Positions 10,451 through 23,900 of a DNA stretch of 64,000 bases are shown in pieces. Source of the DNA: Aspidiotus rigidus (taxonomy: Eukaryota; Arthropoda; Insecta; Hemiptera; Diaspididae); NCBI GenBank assembly GCA_035079385.1, contig JAVHKY010000024.1, positions 310,001 through 374,000 of the forward strand, read 5' to 3'. Each line of letters opens with the position of its first letter. The first letter of the stretch is position 1. The position numbers were made by a program, and so were the translations under genes. Below the pieces are notes generated by a model. It was not told where the DNA came from and made no database searches. It worked only from the letters and a program-made list of their open reading frames with translations.

Positions 10451-13400
10451 ACGTGTCTTCCCAGTTGAAGACGCTAACGACAATGTCAAAGTAGCAAAAC
10501 CGAGGCGGTTTTATGCGACTATTTTTCCAAAAGTAGTCCCAGTTGAAAAAAATTGTGACAATCTTTGGTGACGGTCTTTCCAAGAGTATTATCAGTTCTA
10601 TTTCACCAAATTCCCTCAGAAGGTCTCAACTTACGATATTCTCAAAATTACGTAAAGGGCGTAAGTAAGGTACATTTGGAAAAATTCTAAATAAAATTCT
10701 TCAAGAGGTCTCGATATACTTCCAGTACCTTACACAGACTAAAAGAGATGCGCGTGTAACCGAACGCAGAACCGTTAAGACCCGAGAGTCTTCATGGAAG
10801 CTCTAATGAGAGACAGAAATTTTTACAGAATAAAATACTCAAAAATGGTATTTATATTGAAATTTCTCAGCGGAATTGGAGCACAAAAGTATCTGCCAGT
10901 AAATTTACAAATGTCTTCGAATGTGACGTCGCCAAGTTCCTCACGTTACACCGTCAAAATAAGGTCGGACCAGAAGAAATATAATAGGGACGAGGCGAGA
11001 TGTCCCACCTCTCCGGAAGTGTCGCTAATTATCCTACCAACGCATTCTCACCTTCTACAAGCTCTAAAATCATAGAGTACTACACACGTGCATACAGTTT
11101 GCAATATCTTTTACATAAAAATTTACTTAACGCGCACACTTAATTTTTTCAATGTCATACTAACGACTCATCGTTTTTAGGACTGACTGAGTCATGATTT
11201 TGTAGCCGCGGTTCCCTAATTAGCTTTGGTCCACCTACATACGTTTAAAACACCAGAGATGACAATTGATGAGTAAACGAAAAAAAAAGAGCATCACTAC
11301 TATCGCTCATTTCGAAAATTATGCGCGCACCAACTAGCAAAAAAGTTCGAGGTTACTATCGGCGAACGTGAGAGATAGTGGAATAATTCTTGCGCCGATT
11401 TGGAAATTTAATTAACGCCTCTACTCGTCGGTCCGAGTTTTTCGTGTCAAATTTTTCCTTAACGAGCTCGTCAGCCTCACTTTCCTCCACGTAGACACGA
11501 GCGAGCGGAAACTTGCATCGATAAGAGAGTAAAAAAAAATCGACATCTGTTAGGTCGCCAAAAAAAAGTAGAAGAAAGCGTTGGCGAATTGATGACACTC
11601 GTAAATGAAAAATTTGAAAAATAGAAATCGACTGGGCACGTAAACGTAGGTAAACCAGTCGGCGATACAGGAGGCGTATGAGAAAAGGGCAGAGGGACGA
11701 TTACAAATGTCGGGAAACGGTAATCGTAAAACGGGGAAAATAAAAACGAAAACTTCTCCGACATACACGTGCAAAACTTTAATCACGAATCGTAAAAAAA
11801 TATCGTCGTCCACGCGGGAATTCGTACAATAATGTAGATTGTTTTTCTTGTAATTCGTATTCTCGTGAGAAGAATGGATGACGCGCACATAAGGTGAAAT
11901 CAATGCTCCTTCAATTCGAGAAAAAGCAAGAATGACGGCGACGGTGTTTTAAAACGCAACAAAATAAGGCTCATTAAGTGACTGAGTAGGAGGATTGACG
12001 AACTAAGGAGTCGTGCTAGGGCTGGGGGTCTAGAATTACAGAGAGTCGTATTTCGCGTTAAATCATCAACGATGATGTGAACCGGAGGCCGATTTATGTT
12101 CGAGCCTAATTCGGATACGCGAAAGGGAAATTTTATTAATAAACTAACAAAGATTCCAATTATAATAGGGTTGCTGTTTTCCTGCTTTCGTAGTGATGCG
12201 GACGAGTTGAGATAAGGATAATAATTTAGAGAACGATGGGAAAAAATTAATTCTGTATAACAGTTTTAATTCACTCAGTCGCATTAATAAATACGTCGAG
12301 CAAAAAACTTCTCGGCTCGTCAATGCGTGGGCCCCGCGATTGTTGAAAGTTTTCAATCCGAAAACCGGCGCTAAACATTATTCAACTCGTTCATCAGACC
12401 ATACAACTTTAGGATATCTTCTACTTTTTAGAATACCTTCACAACTTATATATGCCGCAATTTGATTACTTTGGTAGGGGAACCCATGCAGAGGTAAACA
12501 AATGCTTTATTTCAATTAGATGGAGGTTGTGGATACGGGTCACAATCAGACATTAATTTGAATATTATTTCCATAAAAATCTAGTTTCGAAATACATAGC
12601 GTATGTTGAATCTCTAACAATGAAAAACATTTAAATACGAGAATATTATAATGATTTAAGAGTTTCATTTTTCATCTCTCGTACTTACAGATACAACTTA
12701 GCGCTACGAACAAACTTAATGCAACTTCCCAACTTTCGTCCTTATTCCATCTCAAACACGTTACTACCCTCGTGAAGTCTTCCTTGGAAAGATCTCACCG
12801 TTGAAAATTCATCAATATTTTCTCGAAGTCTCTTGTCTAAAGACTGTATACGACTTATAAAAATTTATCCAGGGTGTAGTATGACGTCATCAGTGACTTT
12901 GATTCGATATAGACTGTGTCCATAGGCGGGGAGTCGAGCCATTGGAAGAATCGTTACGGTTTCTCAACCGGGACAACATTTGGGATGAATGATGTCGTCA
13001 GTTGGAAAGACACGTTATCAATATTTGTGACTTACTTATGATCCCGCCAAAAATTCTACCCAATCGAAGAGAATTACCGCGTTCCCTTCAGAAAATTGTG
13101 GTTATGAGGGGAGCGGGTCATGGGATTTACTTCGAGAACCAAGAAAAATGTCGACCATGAAGTTAGACCTGAAAAGAGACTTCAAAAATTTGGGACGTCA
13201 AGCTATATGTATCAGGAGGTGGCAAACTTCGAAAAATTTTGTGTTTCGGGAAGTGAGGGACCCGGACGTGAGACGTAGAATATTCTGACCCTTTAACTGT
13301 ATGAAAATGATTTGAGAAGGGTGAAAATCTATGGTTTTAGAAGGGGAAAGAGACTTGAACCTTGATCTACTTTGGCCGCTTGGAAGAATTTCACCTTACG

Positions 13401-14812
13401 AGAAATATATATGAGAGGAAGGGGGGGGGGAAGTATCAACGCATACCAAGAGGGAAATTTGGAAAAATCTTGTTTTTCGATCAATACTATGGGAGAGACT
13501 CGACAAAATTTTGACCATGGAGCTCTCTTAAGTTTTGAATTTTGAGTTATTTATTTGAGTGATGGTTGGGGCTCGGGAAAATCTCGACTGTGACCATTTA
13601 GCCATATAGGAAGACATGGTAAATTGTAGTTCGGGGTGGGCCTCGGACTTTTTCGAGAGGATCACAATAATTGATATGCAAAATTAATTGATATATTTGG
13701 AATTTACAGATCGCAAGGTACTAGGAAGAATTTTGATCTTTGAGCAAGGTATATGAAACGAGGACGCGGTAGGGGGGCAAGTGAAACTTCAAGAGGCCTT
13801 TGCGTAGTGTAAGTGCCCGAGAGATTGGACTTGAGCTTGTTTCTGCTATAGACGTATTTTTAATCTCATCAAAGTAGGTAAAAAGGGTCTGGTGATCAAT
13901 ACAGATAAATTCGTCAAAGGCAAGTGAAGACATACCCAATTCGAGGGCCTGCAGAATTAGAATGACCGTGTTAAGTGATAATGACTCAAGTTCTGATCGA
14001 TTTTTGAGTTCAAATGAATTCCTGGCTGGTGGCTGGGATTCTTTATTTCGTAGATGAAGAATGATACTTTATATACCTCTTCATCCATTCGAATTGGTAT
14101 AATTAATTGCTCCATAACCTGAAATACCATAAGTAGGTCCCTATAAGGATGTCCATTAATTGCTGAAATCGAATTTCGCAGAATGTGCCAGACACCGAAG
14201 AACATCGTCGACGGATTCATCGATTAAGGGATTGAAATATTCAAGACTCGCGAATTCATTTGCTACCAGGTTGACACTTTTTTTGCATCTTCTCTAAATG
14301 AAAATACAACGAGGAAATGAAAGGTTTTCATTGTTCACCTGTAACATCATCTATCAATTAACCTCAAATTAATCAATGCAGTTCTTTCTTCTCGTGTGTT
14401 CTCTCTCGCCCTTTTTCTCTTTCTCTGTCTCACTCTGTCTCTATTTTACTCGTGGGTATACCTTATATGCATTTAGCTCCATTATGAGTATTGAACATTC
14501 GAATTTTCGTATTTCGTTCTCGAAATGCGATCAATTAAAATTGTATCAGTATGCATAAACTTCTCTCCGCCGAAATGGCCAAACTCGACTAATGCTGTAT
14601 ATACTGAACCTAATGGCTATACGAAATTCTAATCAATTGATTTCACGCTTTTAAAATGTAGAAATTTTCTTTCGGATTAGGAGTCTTCAATATTTTCACT
14701 ATAACTAAAATATTCTGATAACGTATAATCATTTCTCTATTTATGAATTTATGTAGAAATCTAATTTCCAACCACTACTATAACGTATATTTTCTTCTTT
14801 TTTGTCCTGAAG
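10451..14812. other. No gene recognised (4.4 kb) before the first FRMPD exon seen
   Basis: 11100-12400 is moderately CpG-containing with no supported exon. 12880-13640 holds decayed relatives of the 46-bp repeat. Open frames on the minus strand at 11477-11903 and 13721-14220 lack motifs and splice context. I looked for the first half of the WW domain and did not find it. Confidence 0.5.
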
Positions 14813-14959
14813 TCATCTAAGCAAAACAACCACCTATGATGATCCACGCTCTGAGTTGGAGGAGGAGTTGCATCCGAAGCCGCGAGTCGTCGAATTATTT
14901 CGAGATCCGAGTATGGGATTTGGTTTCGTCGCCGGCAGTGAGCGACCCGTCGTCGTGAG
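14813..14959 (+). CDS. FRMPD exon a: end of WW domain, start of PDZ
   Basis: Acceptor after a long pyrimidine run (ends TCCTGAAG), donor GTATGG. Enters with one base of a split codon and leaves with two (AG|A = Arg). Encodes [12 protein letters not shown], the last strand of a WW domain (the second signature aromatic is Tyr rather than Trp), then [14 protein letters not shown] and the PDZ loop [14 protein letters not shown]. The missing first half of the WW domain must be on an upstream exon, probably outside the window. Confidence 0.88.
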
Positions 14960-17900
14960 GTATGGACAAATATTCTATTCATTTTATCCGATGATTCGAT
15001 GAAGAAAAATTTTTAGATTATAAGAAATAGTCCTACGTGTAAGAAATGAAGATCCTCCTTCTTCGTTCAAAGGATTTAGTGTCGGTTGAGATCGGGATGC
15101 TGAAGTGTTCATATGGGTCGAAATTTAATTTCGAAAGGTTCTCTAGGTTAAGTTTATTATGCTCAATACTCTCTGCCCCGTCGCCTTTTTTCGGTCGAGC
15201 TCTTAGATTGTAGTCCTCAATGTAAATCAAGGTCATTCGAGTCATACGGTGCTGATCATGGTCCTCCTTCTGGCTTCCCTCGGCTGTCCTAGGTTAGTCA
15301 CAGGCGGCTTAGGTAGGTCACTACCCTGCCCAACTGGAAATGGTGCCTGAAGCTCAGCTTTAAGTCATATCAGATGCCCAGATACTTCATCACCTTCCTG
15401 ATCGTAATTTCCACTGGGGTGTACCTGACCTCTCGTCTTTTCTACTATGAGTTCTGGTTTGGGCGACTATCACTGTCTCTAGGGTTCCAAAGCTGCAATT
15501 CTTTCGGCAAGGTATATTACTACCAGTGTGTCATCCGTGTGGTCGATAAGCTCGAGGCTTGGTGCCAGCTTCACCTTGCAGACCCTCCCACCAGGAGAGC
15601 GGCTCAAGGACCGACCCCTGCGGCATCCCACAAGTAATTGGGTTCTTCACTGTACCAGCAGACGTCTGCTGCGATTTCCCGGTTGCTAAGACAGCTGCTG
15701 ATCACCCTGAGCAGCTATGCAGGCACTTATGAATCCTTAAGCATTTCCAATATCCTCTTGCATTTCAAATTAATACGTTCTTGTATATACGCGAAAAAGA
15801 CGAATACTCCGAATGGAGAGTAAACCTTGCAAACCGCAGAAAATACAAAACGACAAGCGCTTTCGGTTAATAAACCATCTTCAAGCCTGAAATGAAAGCA
15901 ACTGACGAACGGAGGAGAAGAACAAAGTATTATGATTGGCTAAACGAGAAATCACGGCGTGAATCATAGACCAGTTCGATCAGGCCATCCTCCGGAATGA
16001 ACGAGTTGAGTACAGTGATACCGTCAGTGTTGCGATGACGCATTATCTCTATATACTCGAGGGCGATACGATTTCGATACGAATTCTCCTTATGGAGGAG
16101 CTTTTCGGATCCCTCACGGAAGCTGTGGCCACTGTTTATCAAATGATCAGCAAAAGCTGACTCCCCTAAGCGTCCCTTCTCCCAAGACTTCAGGTGCTCA
16201 GCTACTCTAACTTTCATTTGGCGGCTGGTCTCACCAATATAAAAGCCTCCACAATCCCCACATTCCAACTTATGAACACCACTCCTCTTATCAATGGGTA
16301 TGGGGTCCTTCAGTCTCACAAACAACCCCTTAACTGTTGTGAGGTTGTAGAACGCGGGTCTGAAGCCAAACGGGCGGAGGGCCCGACCCAATTGGAGGGA
16401 GAACTTCCCCAGAAAAGGGAGACTGATCCAACGCAACCGGCGATCACGGATCATGTCTCGGGGAGGGAGGTGGTGGAATCAAGAATGCTCCTTGTAACTT
16501 TCCTCCGAACCATCACGTCAACGTCGACATTGACCCCATTCACTCTAGCCAGGTGTTTTATTGTGAGTACTTCTTTCTTAAAAGCAGACTGACTCAACGG
16601 AATACGAGTCAGTCTGTGAACTAGGCTATGAAATGCAGCCATCTTGTGTGCAACACGACCGAACGAACCACCGTGGACTAAAACATCGGTCGTAGTATCT
16701 TTCCTGTAAATTCCAAACTCATGGATACCGTCTACAATAGAGATCGATAAATCCAAAAAGTTAATGGAGAATACCCCTATTTCCAACGTAAATTTGATGG
16801 AAGGGTACCAGGAATTGAGATACCTCAGAAACTCACCAAGGAGATCTGGGTGACCAGTCCAGGTACATAGAACGTCATCAACGTACCTGTGCCAATAGTG
16901 AATATGATTAAGTAACACCTGGTTCGAGGAAAAAAGGTCAAGTTCAAACTCAGACATGAAAACTTCGGAGATAAGGGAGCCTAAAGGTTATCCAATAGGG
17001 ATCCCTACTTCATCAGGGAACTCGAAAAATTTCCCTTCAAATTTACAGTAGTTAGGGGACCAGCAGGTATTCAGAAGATCGAAAAATTCCTGAAGCTCAT
17101 TGTGAGGAATGTCGGCTCTGACGAGTAGCTCACCCATCCGCTGGATAGTAGCAGCCTTGGGAATATTCGGGAACAAACCAACAACAACAAAAGAGCAGAT
17201 GGTCGTTCCCGGGGGAAGACTTACACCCTTCAGGACATCAGTTAAAGAGGCCGAATTCAAAGCCGAATGAGGAGATTCAAAATCAATGCGATTTTTGAAC
17301 CATCGGTCAAGGAATTTGGCAAGGAGGTAAGGGGGGAGGAGACGAAAGAAACAACGGGTCGCATCGGGGTATTGTTCTTATGCACTTTAGGCAGCCCGTA
17401 GAGAAGGGGGGGTGTGGGGTTAGGGACAAGGAGGGTTTTTTTCAGAGCAGAAGTCTTGATAATAGCCTCACTCCTGTTGATGACACTCCTAACTTCTTTG
17501 ACGTGCTTCGGGAAGCTGAAATCCTCATTCTCTTGAGCACCACACTGCTGGAGGACCTCGTGGACCTTGGAAGAATAGGCGGATTTCGACATCACCACAA
17601 CAGCATTTCCCTTGTCCGCCTTAGTGACGATTAAATCTCCCTCTTTAATCTTCCTCTTTAAACCTTGAATCACTCCTTTCAATTTATTACTCATGCGGGG
17701 GAGGGGGTATTGCGGACTATCTCGGCACAAACTTTCTGGGTATGAAAACCAGGGCCAATCTTAAAACGGATTTGTTTAACGTTGTTGTATGTTACAATTA
17801 TGGTTGATCATATTGATACAAAAGTTGTACTCTACAAGAGACTAGCGAAATATTAAAACCACGCTAAGATCTTTTGGTTAAACATACAACCATCTTCGGA

Positions 17901-20900
17901 GCGCGAACAAAAGCGACTAATTCACCAACAACGAAGACCGAGAAACCAAATTCAGGACCATGACTGAACCAGCGAGTCATCGATGTGGGAATCATTCTCA
18001 TAGACTAGCTCAACGAGACCCTCATCAGGAATATACCTGCTTAAGACGGTGAAGTCTTCATTATTCTGGTGACGTAAGATTTCAATATTTTCTAAAGCCA
18101 TACGTTTAAAGCATGAATTCTCCCTAGGGAGTAGAGTACCAGACTCCTCTTTGACTCTATGGCCACTTTCGATTTCTCCCAAGCTTTTTTATGCTCATCG
18201 ATTCTAATTTGGAGATTGGAGCTGACGGCCGGTCATTCCTTTATAAACTCCGGGGCAATCGTTGCAGGCTATGCTGTAAACGCCACTCCTCTTGGCTAGA
18301 GCAATGGGGTCCTTTAATTTTACAAATAAACTTTTTACCGTGTTAGTATTATAATATGCCGGACAGAACCCAAAAGGACTGAGCACACGGCCCAACTTCA
18401 ACGAAAACCTACCCAAGTAAGGAAGTGTAATCCAACGTTTCCTCCTGTCTAAGTGTGCATCCCTGGGGAGGAAGGTAATAGAATCGAGGCTTTTTCTAGT
18501 AAGTCTCCTACAGACCATTAGATCGATGTCCACTCTCCCTTGATTCACTCTAGCCGGGTGCTTAATTGTTCCTAGTTCCTTTTGGAAAGCATCCTGACTC
18601 AAAGGAATATAAGTCAGGCGATGGGTCAAGTTATTGAAGCTAGCGATCTTATGTCCAGCTGGACAGAAGGACACTCGTGGATTGTAATATCGGTCGACGT
18701 TTCTTTTCTATAAATTCCAAATTCATGGACGCCATCTCCAACGAAAATGGACAAGTCCAAAAAATTCATTAATGAGCCATCAACCTCCAGGATGAATTTT
18801 ATGGAAGGGTATTGGCTATTTAAGTAAGTGAAGTGAGAAACTCACTAAGGAGCTCCACTGGACCGGTCCACGCACAAAGTATGTCGTCCACATATCTATG
18901 CCAGTAAAAGACATGATTTAACAGCACCTGGCCTGAGGAAAACAAATCGGTCTCAAATTTGGTCATGAATACTTCGGATATCTGAGAGCCCAAGGGAGAA
19001 CCAATGGGGATCCCCACCACCTCATTCGGGAACTGAACAAATTTTTTTTCAAATTTGCAGAAGTTGGAGGTCTAACAAACCCTCAGAAGATGAAAGAACC
19101 CCTCAATCTCCTCATGAGAGACACTTGATTTTACGAGCAATTCGCCTATGTGTTGGATAGTAACAGCCTTAGGGATATGAGGAAATAATCCTACAACATC
19201 AAAGGAGCATAAGGTTGTTTCCGGAGGATGGTTTACGTCCTTCAACGTATCCGCCAAAGAGCCCGAGTTCCTTACTGAATACGGGGAGGTACAATCTACT
19301 CGTGATTTAAACCATCGATCCATAAATTTAACTAATAAGTAAGTTGGGGACGAGACAAAGCGACATGACCGGCCGCATTGGACCATATTTTCATGTACTT
19401 TAGACAAACCCGTAGATGATGGGGGGGTTGGGGTACCGGGTTAGGTTCCAAAATAGCTTTCTTTGTGAGTGGACTCTTGATAATGAGTTCATTTTTGTTA
19501 ATGATTTTCCTCGCCTCTTTAACAAAGTGAGGGAAACAGAAAAGGCTATTTTCCTTAGCCCCACATTGTTTTAGCACATCATAAACACCGGAAACATAGG
19601 AGGACTTTTCCATAATTACTACAGCGTTGCTTTTATCTGCCTTAGTAAGGATTAATCCTTCCTCCCTGACCTTCCTCTTTAAGCCTTTTATCAATACAGG
19701 GATTACCCATATAAGGAATGGGGGTACTACCTACCATTTCGGCGCACTTGTTTTGGATGTTTACGCCAGGTCCAATCTTGATTGTCAAGTCAGCCACAAC
19801 ATTAGCAAGAGTCTCATGGTTCTTAAGAGGAGGGAGGCTGAATTTCAACCCTTTCTCCTACAGGTTCACTTCATCAGAATTAAGCTCAATTTTACTAGAA
19901 TTGATTATTCGCGGCTGGAATCGCTGGACTATTTTATCTCCAGCCTAGTCTTTTTGACATGTTCCATGTCTTTTCTCTCGCCGGACCCCGATTTTGAAAC
20001 TCAGGAGTACACCCCCTCCCCCCTCCCCCCCGTCAAGAGAAATCTCTACCCCGTGGGTGATTCAGAAATTCGCGAGTACACCCCGCGTAATGATAATAAA
20101 TAATTATATTAATTAATTAATTAATAATTAAATAATTAAATAATTGAATAATTAAATAATTAAATAATTACATAAATAAATAATTACATAAATAAATAAT
20201 TAAATAAATAAATAATTAAATAATTAATATAATTAATAATTAGAAAATTTTCTAAGTCCCTCTTCCTATCATATATGGCTGGATAGTCGAAATTTTTCCA
20301 AGTCCCCTAGACTTGAATTGTCTCATACCATTCCAATACAACAGTGAGACAGGGGGCGAACGAGCGGAGCGAGTTTGCGCTACCTCATATTTCTCATAGA
20401 ATTATCGGAACTCATAATGAGTGAGTGAGGTGTAAGTAGAGCGCTAATATTGAAAAAGGGTTTTTTCAATTGTACAAATCTACTTTATTAGTTGCTTATA
20501 CAAGAGTACTTTCGGGTGTTATCCCATCATCAGTTGTGTCGCAACTCTAGAAGACTTATATGACGCCAAGATAGGTAAAGGGGTAAACGAATAATATCTC
20601 ACGAACACTTGACCTAGTAGAAGCCTACACTGAAATATTTCAAGATGACTGATAAAATATAAAAGACATGGAACATGATTTTCATTTATTTGCCTATGCC
20701 AGAAAATTTTTTTCTCTCCCATAGCTTTAGAACTGTGGAGGGAGGCAAGTTAACAATTTTTCTTTTCTTTTAGATTCCGCTCGAAATCGCGACAGTCACC
20801 ATTTACCGATACTATAAAAGTTCAAACTCATCCAGGTGAAAGAGGTGAGGGTCTGGTTTGAGCTGGTCTATGAGAATGATTCCCACTTCGATGACTCGCT

Positions 20901-23900
20901 GGTTCAGTCATGGTCTTGAATTTGGTTTCTCGGTCTTCGTTGTTGTTGGATTAGTGGCTTTCGTTCGCGCTCCGAGGATGGTTGTTTAACCGAAAGATCT
21001 TGGCGGTTTGTTTAGTGTCGTTTTAATGTTTCACTACTCTCTTGTAGAGTACAACTGGCATTTCTTATGTCGAGGCAGAAGGCTGCGTAAAACTGAAGGA
21101 TGACGCGTGTATGTTGCTGACTCGGCTATCCTCTTCAGCTTGAACTAGTATCTGATGTACAGCGTCCAGTTAGAAAACTGTTTTGACTGCATGAGCCTCT
21201 CTCCTGTAGATAGATCTCGAATCGATTGGCTATCATTATCTCTAGAAGATTGGCTTCGTTACCTGGTAGGCAATGTGGTCGATAAGAGGACGGCTGGCCA
21301 CGGAGTTCATCCTCCTTTTCGATCAACGCTAGCCTGGCTTTCTTCCATTGTACAGGGAACAGTCACCCAGCGACTGTCACGAGCAGTGCCAAGATCCGGA
21401 CCCGGAGCCTTCCAATACTTACCCCGCAATCTATTGATTTCGGTATTTAGGTGGGGCCATCCTCGTCTACTATTGGAGTGAAAACAGACCGTGACCCGCT
21501 CCACGGCAATCTAGTGCAAACACAGCGCCAACGATTCAATCCACTGTCACCTGAAAACCCTGAAGATATGGACTTCCCCTTTAGTATGCAGGTGGCAACT
21601 AGGTCTGTATTTCTAGCTCGATCATCGTTGCTACGACCTCTTCTCAGGCCTAGAATCTATCATTTTCGCTAGAAAAATGTATTTTCGGTACATGAATCTT
21701 GATTCCTGCGCGCTTCGTAAATTCTCACTCAATTCCTTCACCTCGAAATGACTTGTACCAGATTTCAAGATACACTTTACTACTTAAAAATTCATGACTA
21801 CATTCCTTCAGAGGATATATATTTATATACGAAATACGAGAATATATAAAAGGAAACAAAAATCACTCGCGTCATAAGTATATACCTACAATAGAGTCGA
21901 AGTTCACGTATTCTGTTGAACGTATAATCCTTTCCACATTCTGTATTCATACGTTTTCACATTTCGAGGATTGTACGTATTTTGGCTAAACATAATAATC
22001 AAATTGACATCGCGCTCGTGTACGCATTGTTATGTTCCGCTATTTTCTTTCTTTTTTTCTTCATTTTATTATTCTACCTTTATTTGCCCATGTAGATTTG
22101 TCACGGATGGCGGCCCAAGTGACGGTAAACTGTTGCCTGGAGATCAGATACTGCAAATAAACGACGAAGAGGTGCAAGGAAGCCCTAGAGATTATGTCAT
22201 ACAATTGGTGCGCAACTGTAAGGATTCGGTGAAGCTGCGAGTTTGTCAACCTCCTTTAGACAATGTAATCAAATTTATTTTCGTGTATCGGATTTCCGTT
22301 CATTTCCCTGCTTCAATTTTTTTTCCCCTCCGCATTATCCACGTCGTCGTATACGATTCGAATGTCGTTTCTGCGGTATCCACAAGATAATACCCGATGG
22401 GGAGACCTAACGTAACTTTAATGCGTGTATAAATTTGTGCACGCGTGGTGCTGCACCATAATCCGTTCCCATACGTCATGCTCGCGAATTTATATTCATT
22501 GACGAACGCAGCGCCCGACGTGGAATCGTCGTTGCGCGGGTTGACATTGAATTAATGAAACGATTTTTTCGTACGAGAATGATGCGAGATTAGAAGAACA
22601 GACGACGACGACAATGTAGCTTACGGAGGCTGTCTAACTGCTCTTAATACCTTCTTTTTTTTCCTCTCTCTCCGTTTATTAAAAGCTCGTCTATTTACCG
22701 TACACGTATCATTTGTTGTGTTGTTTTTAGTCGGCGAGAAAATCCGCGTTGCTGAGTTCGGCGAAAAAGGCCAAATTAAAATCCAATCCTTCGAGAGTTC
22801 GTTTCGCCGAGGGCGTAGTCGTAAACGGATCGCCACTTTATCCGGTAAGCGCGTGAGTGCCTCGTGCCAGCGAACGAAAATTTAATAAAGGCGACCGGCG
22901 ATATGTTATTTATTGACGTGTCACGATTCTTCTGTCGCAGGTGTCGACTCCGTTCAGTGGCGACGAGACGTCGAATGTGCCGCCGATACCGAACGTGCTA
23001 AAGGTCTTCCTGGAGAATGGCCAAACGAAGTCTTTCAAATACGATAGTAATACGAGGGTCAAGGACGTAATATTGTCGTTGAAACATAAATTATGTATCC
23101 AAAGGATACAGCATTTTGCTCTAGTCCTAGAACAGGTGAAAAGTTTAAGGCGCAATAAGTTGACGTTGCTGAATCCGGATCATACGATCGTTCAGGTTGG
23201 TGACTTATGACGAATTTTTGATTTACATGTCGGGGGATACTCGCGTGAGGCACTTCGGGGTCTTATTGTCAGAGGTATACCAAATAAGGTTTAGAAGAAA
23301 GGCTCTTCAGTGACTCCTATCCCGTCCAGCTAAGATGAAAAGGGTTAGCGTCACTTGGAACTGATTACATCTTGCTCTCGTGAGGTGGACCTTAGAAATC
23401 TTGAATTTTGCGAGGCTCAAGGGTGAAACATGTCAAGAAGTGGAAATTGATGCAGAATTGGAACTTGGTTGAACTGTCAAGGACTCCTCCGTAATAAACT
23501 TTCTTGAAGAACCCCCCCTACCTATGGTGGGTACTCTGTTTCTGATAGCCGGAAAATCTCGATGAAATAGTATATTTTATTTATGCCGAGGAGCGAAAGT
23601 GGCGTTTCGAGTGGTTACGACGCAAGACAGCCGAGCACCTGTTCTACGGAGAGTTATTTCGAAAAATTTGTTGTGTGCTGTGTGACGTTCAACCAAAACA
23701 AAAATGGTACAAGTCCAACATTATTGCAAAAATGGTTCAAGTCCCCCTCCTATCATATACTGTATAGCACCTAGGAGAGGGACTTAGATGAAAATTTCGA
23801 CTTTCGTGCCATAGATACGATGTGGGCCAGAGACTTAGCAGAATTTTGACTCTCGACCCGTAATATTATATTTTTAACAGGGAATCTGTTCTATGGGGGG

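Noticed and set aside
11477..11903. Two overlapping minus-strand open frames of 95-117 codons
   Set aside because: No domain, no splice context, very Phe-rich; they look like by-products of base composition.
12380..12400. CTGATGA on the minus strand, considered as another hammerhead
   Set aside because: No stem II and no GAAA in the proper position.
15374..15637. 87-codon plus-strand frame with hydrophobic start
   Set aside because: Antisense of the R1-like RT, whose PQGS, DD and KYLG boxes read on the minus strand.
16194..16592. 132-codon plus-strand frame
   Set aside because: Antisense shadow of the RT/GIY-YIG region of PLE copy 2.
19627..20103. 158-codon plus-strand frame
   Set aside because: Antisense shadow of the N-terminal part of PLE copy 3.
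23583..23774. Plus-strand frame [20 protein letters not shown], considered as a FRMPD exon
   Set aside because: Codon pattern looks coding, but the possible acceptor gives the wrong phase after exon d, no donor follows, and the second half matches the end of the CAGGGAACCTG transposon family.
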